Assembly (NCBI GenBank): GCA_019310865.1
Contig: JAFDDL010000414.1
Span: forward strand, 1 to 5,320
From: Deltaproteobacteria bacterium
Lineage (GTDB): Bacteria; Desulfobacterota; Desulfobacteria; Desulfobacterales; JAFDDL01
Direction of reading: 5' to 3'
Length of the DNA: 5,320 bases
Below are positions 4,780 through 5,320 of this stretch, in pieces. The notes below the pieces were generated by a model that was not told where the DNA came from, searched no databases, and saw only the letters and a program-made list of their open reading frames with translations. How positions within the stretch are numbered: the stretch's first letter is position 1; every line of letters starts with the position of its first letter. Made by a program: the position numbers and the translations under genes.

Positions 4780-4820
4780 AAAAAAGGTAAGCCGGCCAAA
4801 ATCTGCAATTTCAGCCGGCT
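4780..4820 (-). terminator. Intrinsic terminator or attenuator between pstS and pstB
   Basis: On the minus strand AGCCGGC pairs with GCCGGCT, and the inner TGAAAT pairs with ATTTTG (two G-T wobbles). This gives a 13-pair stem with a 5-base loop TGCAG. After TACC there are six T residues (4780-4785 on the plus strand). It starts 14 bases past the pstS stop codon. Partial termination here would yield more of the periplasmic binding protein than of PstB, an arrangement common after genes for ABC binding proteins; full termination would mean pstB has its own promoter. Confidence 0.7.
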
Positions 4821-4834
4821 CATCCGTCAATTGA

Positions 4835-5320
4835 CTATTTACATTCAAGTGGTTTCAAGGCTTTCACGTTGGCCTTTAACACACAACGTTCACCTTCCGG
4901 CATGGGGATCAAACCCCGTTCGCTCAAATATCCTTCAGGTCCAAACGCTTTTTCCGAGGTAAACTCAGCCAGATATTCTTTCATGCCTGGAATGGCATCC
5001 ACATGCGCCTTCTTCACATAAAAGAAAAGCGGTCGGGATACGGGATATTTCCCATCGGCAATGGCATCGAAAGTCGGTTGAACGCCATCCACAAAGGAGC
5101 CTTGAATCTTGTCGGCATTCTGGTCCAGAAAACTAAAGCCGAATATTCCGAAGGAATTGGGATTTGCATCCAGCTTCTGAACAATCAGATTGTCATTCTC
5201 ACCGACTTCGATATAAGCGCCATCCTCACGGATCGTGTGGCAGATGGCTTTGTATTTTTTCTTGTCCTTTTTTTTCATCGCCTTGATCCAACCGAATTTT
5301 TTCCCACCACCTTCCATGGC
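4835..5320 (-). CDS. pstS: Phosphate ABC transporter substrate-binding protein PstS, C-terminal part
   Basis: The frame is open to the right edge, so the gene begins outside the window; 161 residues are visible before the TAG stop (4835-4837). The sequence resembles the second lobe and C-terminus of PstS-family periplasmic phosphate-binding proteins: CHTIREDGAYIEVGENDNLIV, then NPNSFGIFGFSFLDQN, then the DGVQPTFDAIADGKYPVSRPLFFYV block typical of phosphate-binding proteins, and a C-terminal stretch around GPEGYLSERGLIPMP. The signal peptide and first lobe are not visible. The ATG at 5315-5317 is internal and is not taken as the start, because the frame continues beyond it and no ribosome-binding site can be assessed. 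The role is capture of phosphate in the periplasm for import. A terminator-like hairpin and pstB follow. Confidence 0.85.
   Translation of the reverse strand, partial: AMEGGGKKFGWIKAMKKKDKKKYKAICHTIREDGAYIEVGENDNLIVQKLDANPNSFGIFGFSFLDQNADKIQGSFVDGVQPTFDAIADGKYPVSRPLFFYVKKAHVDAIPGMKEYLAEFTSEKAFGPEGYLSERGLIPMPEGERCVLKANVKALKPLECK

Overview
The window looks like chromosomal DNA of an anaerobic Desulfobacterota-like (deltaproteobacterial) organism. The basis is indirect: a two-domain rubrerythrin typical of anaerobes, the style of the Pst phosphate-transport proteins and a moderate base composition. No marker in the window fixes the taxon.

Left part (1-1823): a 45-base sequence resembling the 3' part of a tRNA gene (anticodon loop, variable loop, T-arm, acceptor 3' strand, CCA) occurs twice in the same orientation, at 115-159 and 1779-1823, with three mismatches. 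Neither copy has a 5' tRNA half beside it. The first copy is followed at once by a near-ideal intrinsic terminator. The DNA between the copies carries one gene, a Fic-family protein with an N-terminal winged-helix domain. That gene is split into two frames and lacks a middle segment, so it is read here as a pseudogene. Four GCGCA-centred boxes spaced 20-21 bases apart precede it and look like an operator array. Its stop codon lies inside the second tRNA-like repeat. No integrase or transposase is visible. I interpret the unit as the decayed remnant or end of an element that inserted at a tRNA 3' end.

Middle (1824-3750): a 220-base intergenic stretch leads to a small plus-strand ABM-domain protein (2044-2343). 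Convergent to it is a minus-strand pair: rubrerythrin (3127-3648) and then a secreted zinc-dependent phospholipase C / P1-nuclease-like protein (2405-3127). The stop codon of the first overlaps the start codon of the second by one base. A good sigma70-type promoter (TTGACA, 17 bases, TTTAAT) lies before rubrerythrin, so the two probably form an operon.

Right part (3829-5320): minus-strand phosphate uptake genes. The C-terminal part of a PstS-like phosphate-binding protein runs off the right edge. A strong hairpin with a T-run follows it, and then pstB, the ATPase of the transporter. The permease genes pstC and pstA, usually found between pstS and pstB, are absent from this interval, and no phoU follows pstB.

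No convincing new defence or biosynthetic system is present. The most notable items are the tRNA-repeat-bounded Fic unit, its phased operator-like boxes and the non-canonical Fic motif with Gln in place of His.
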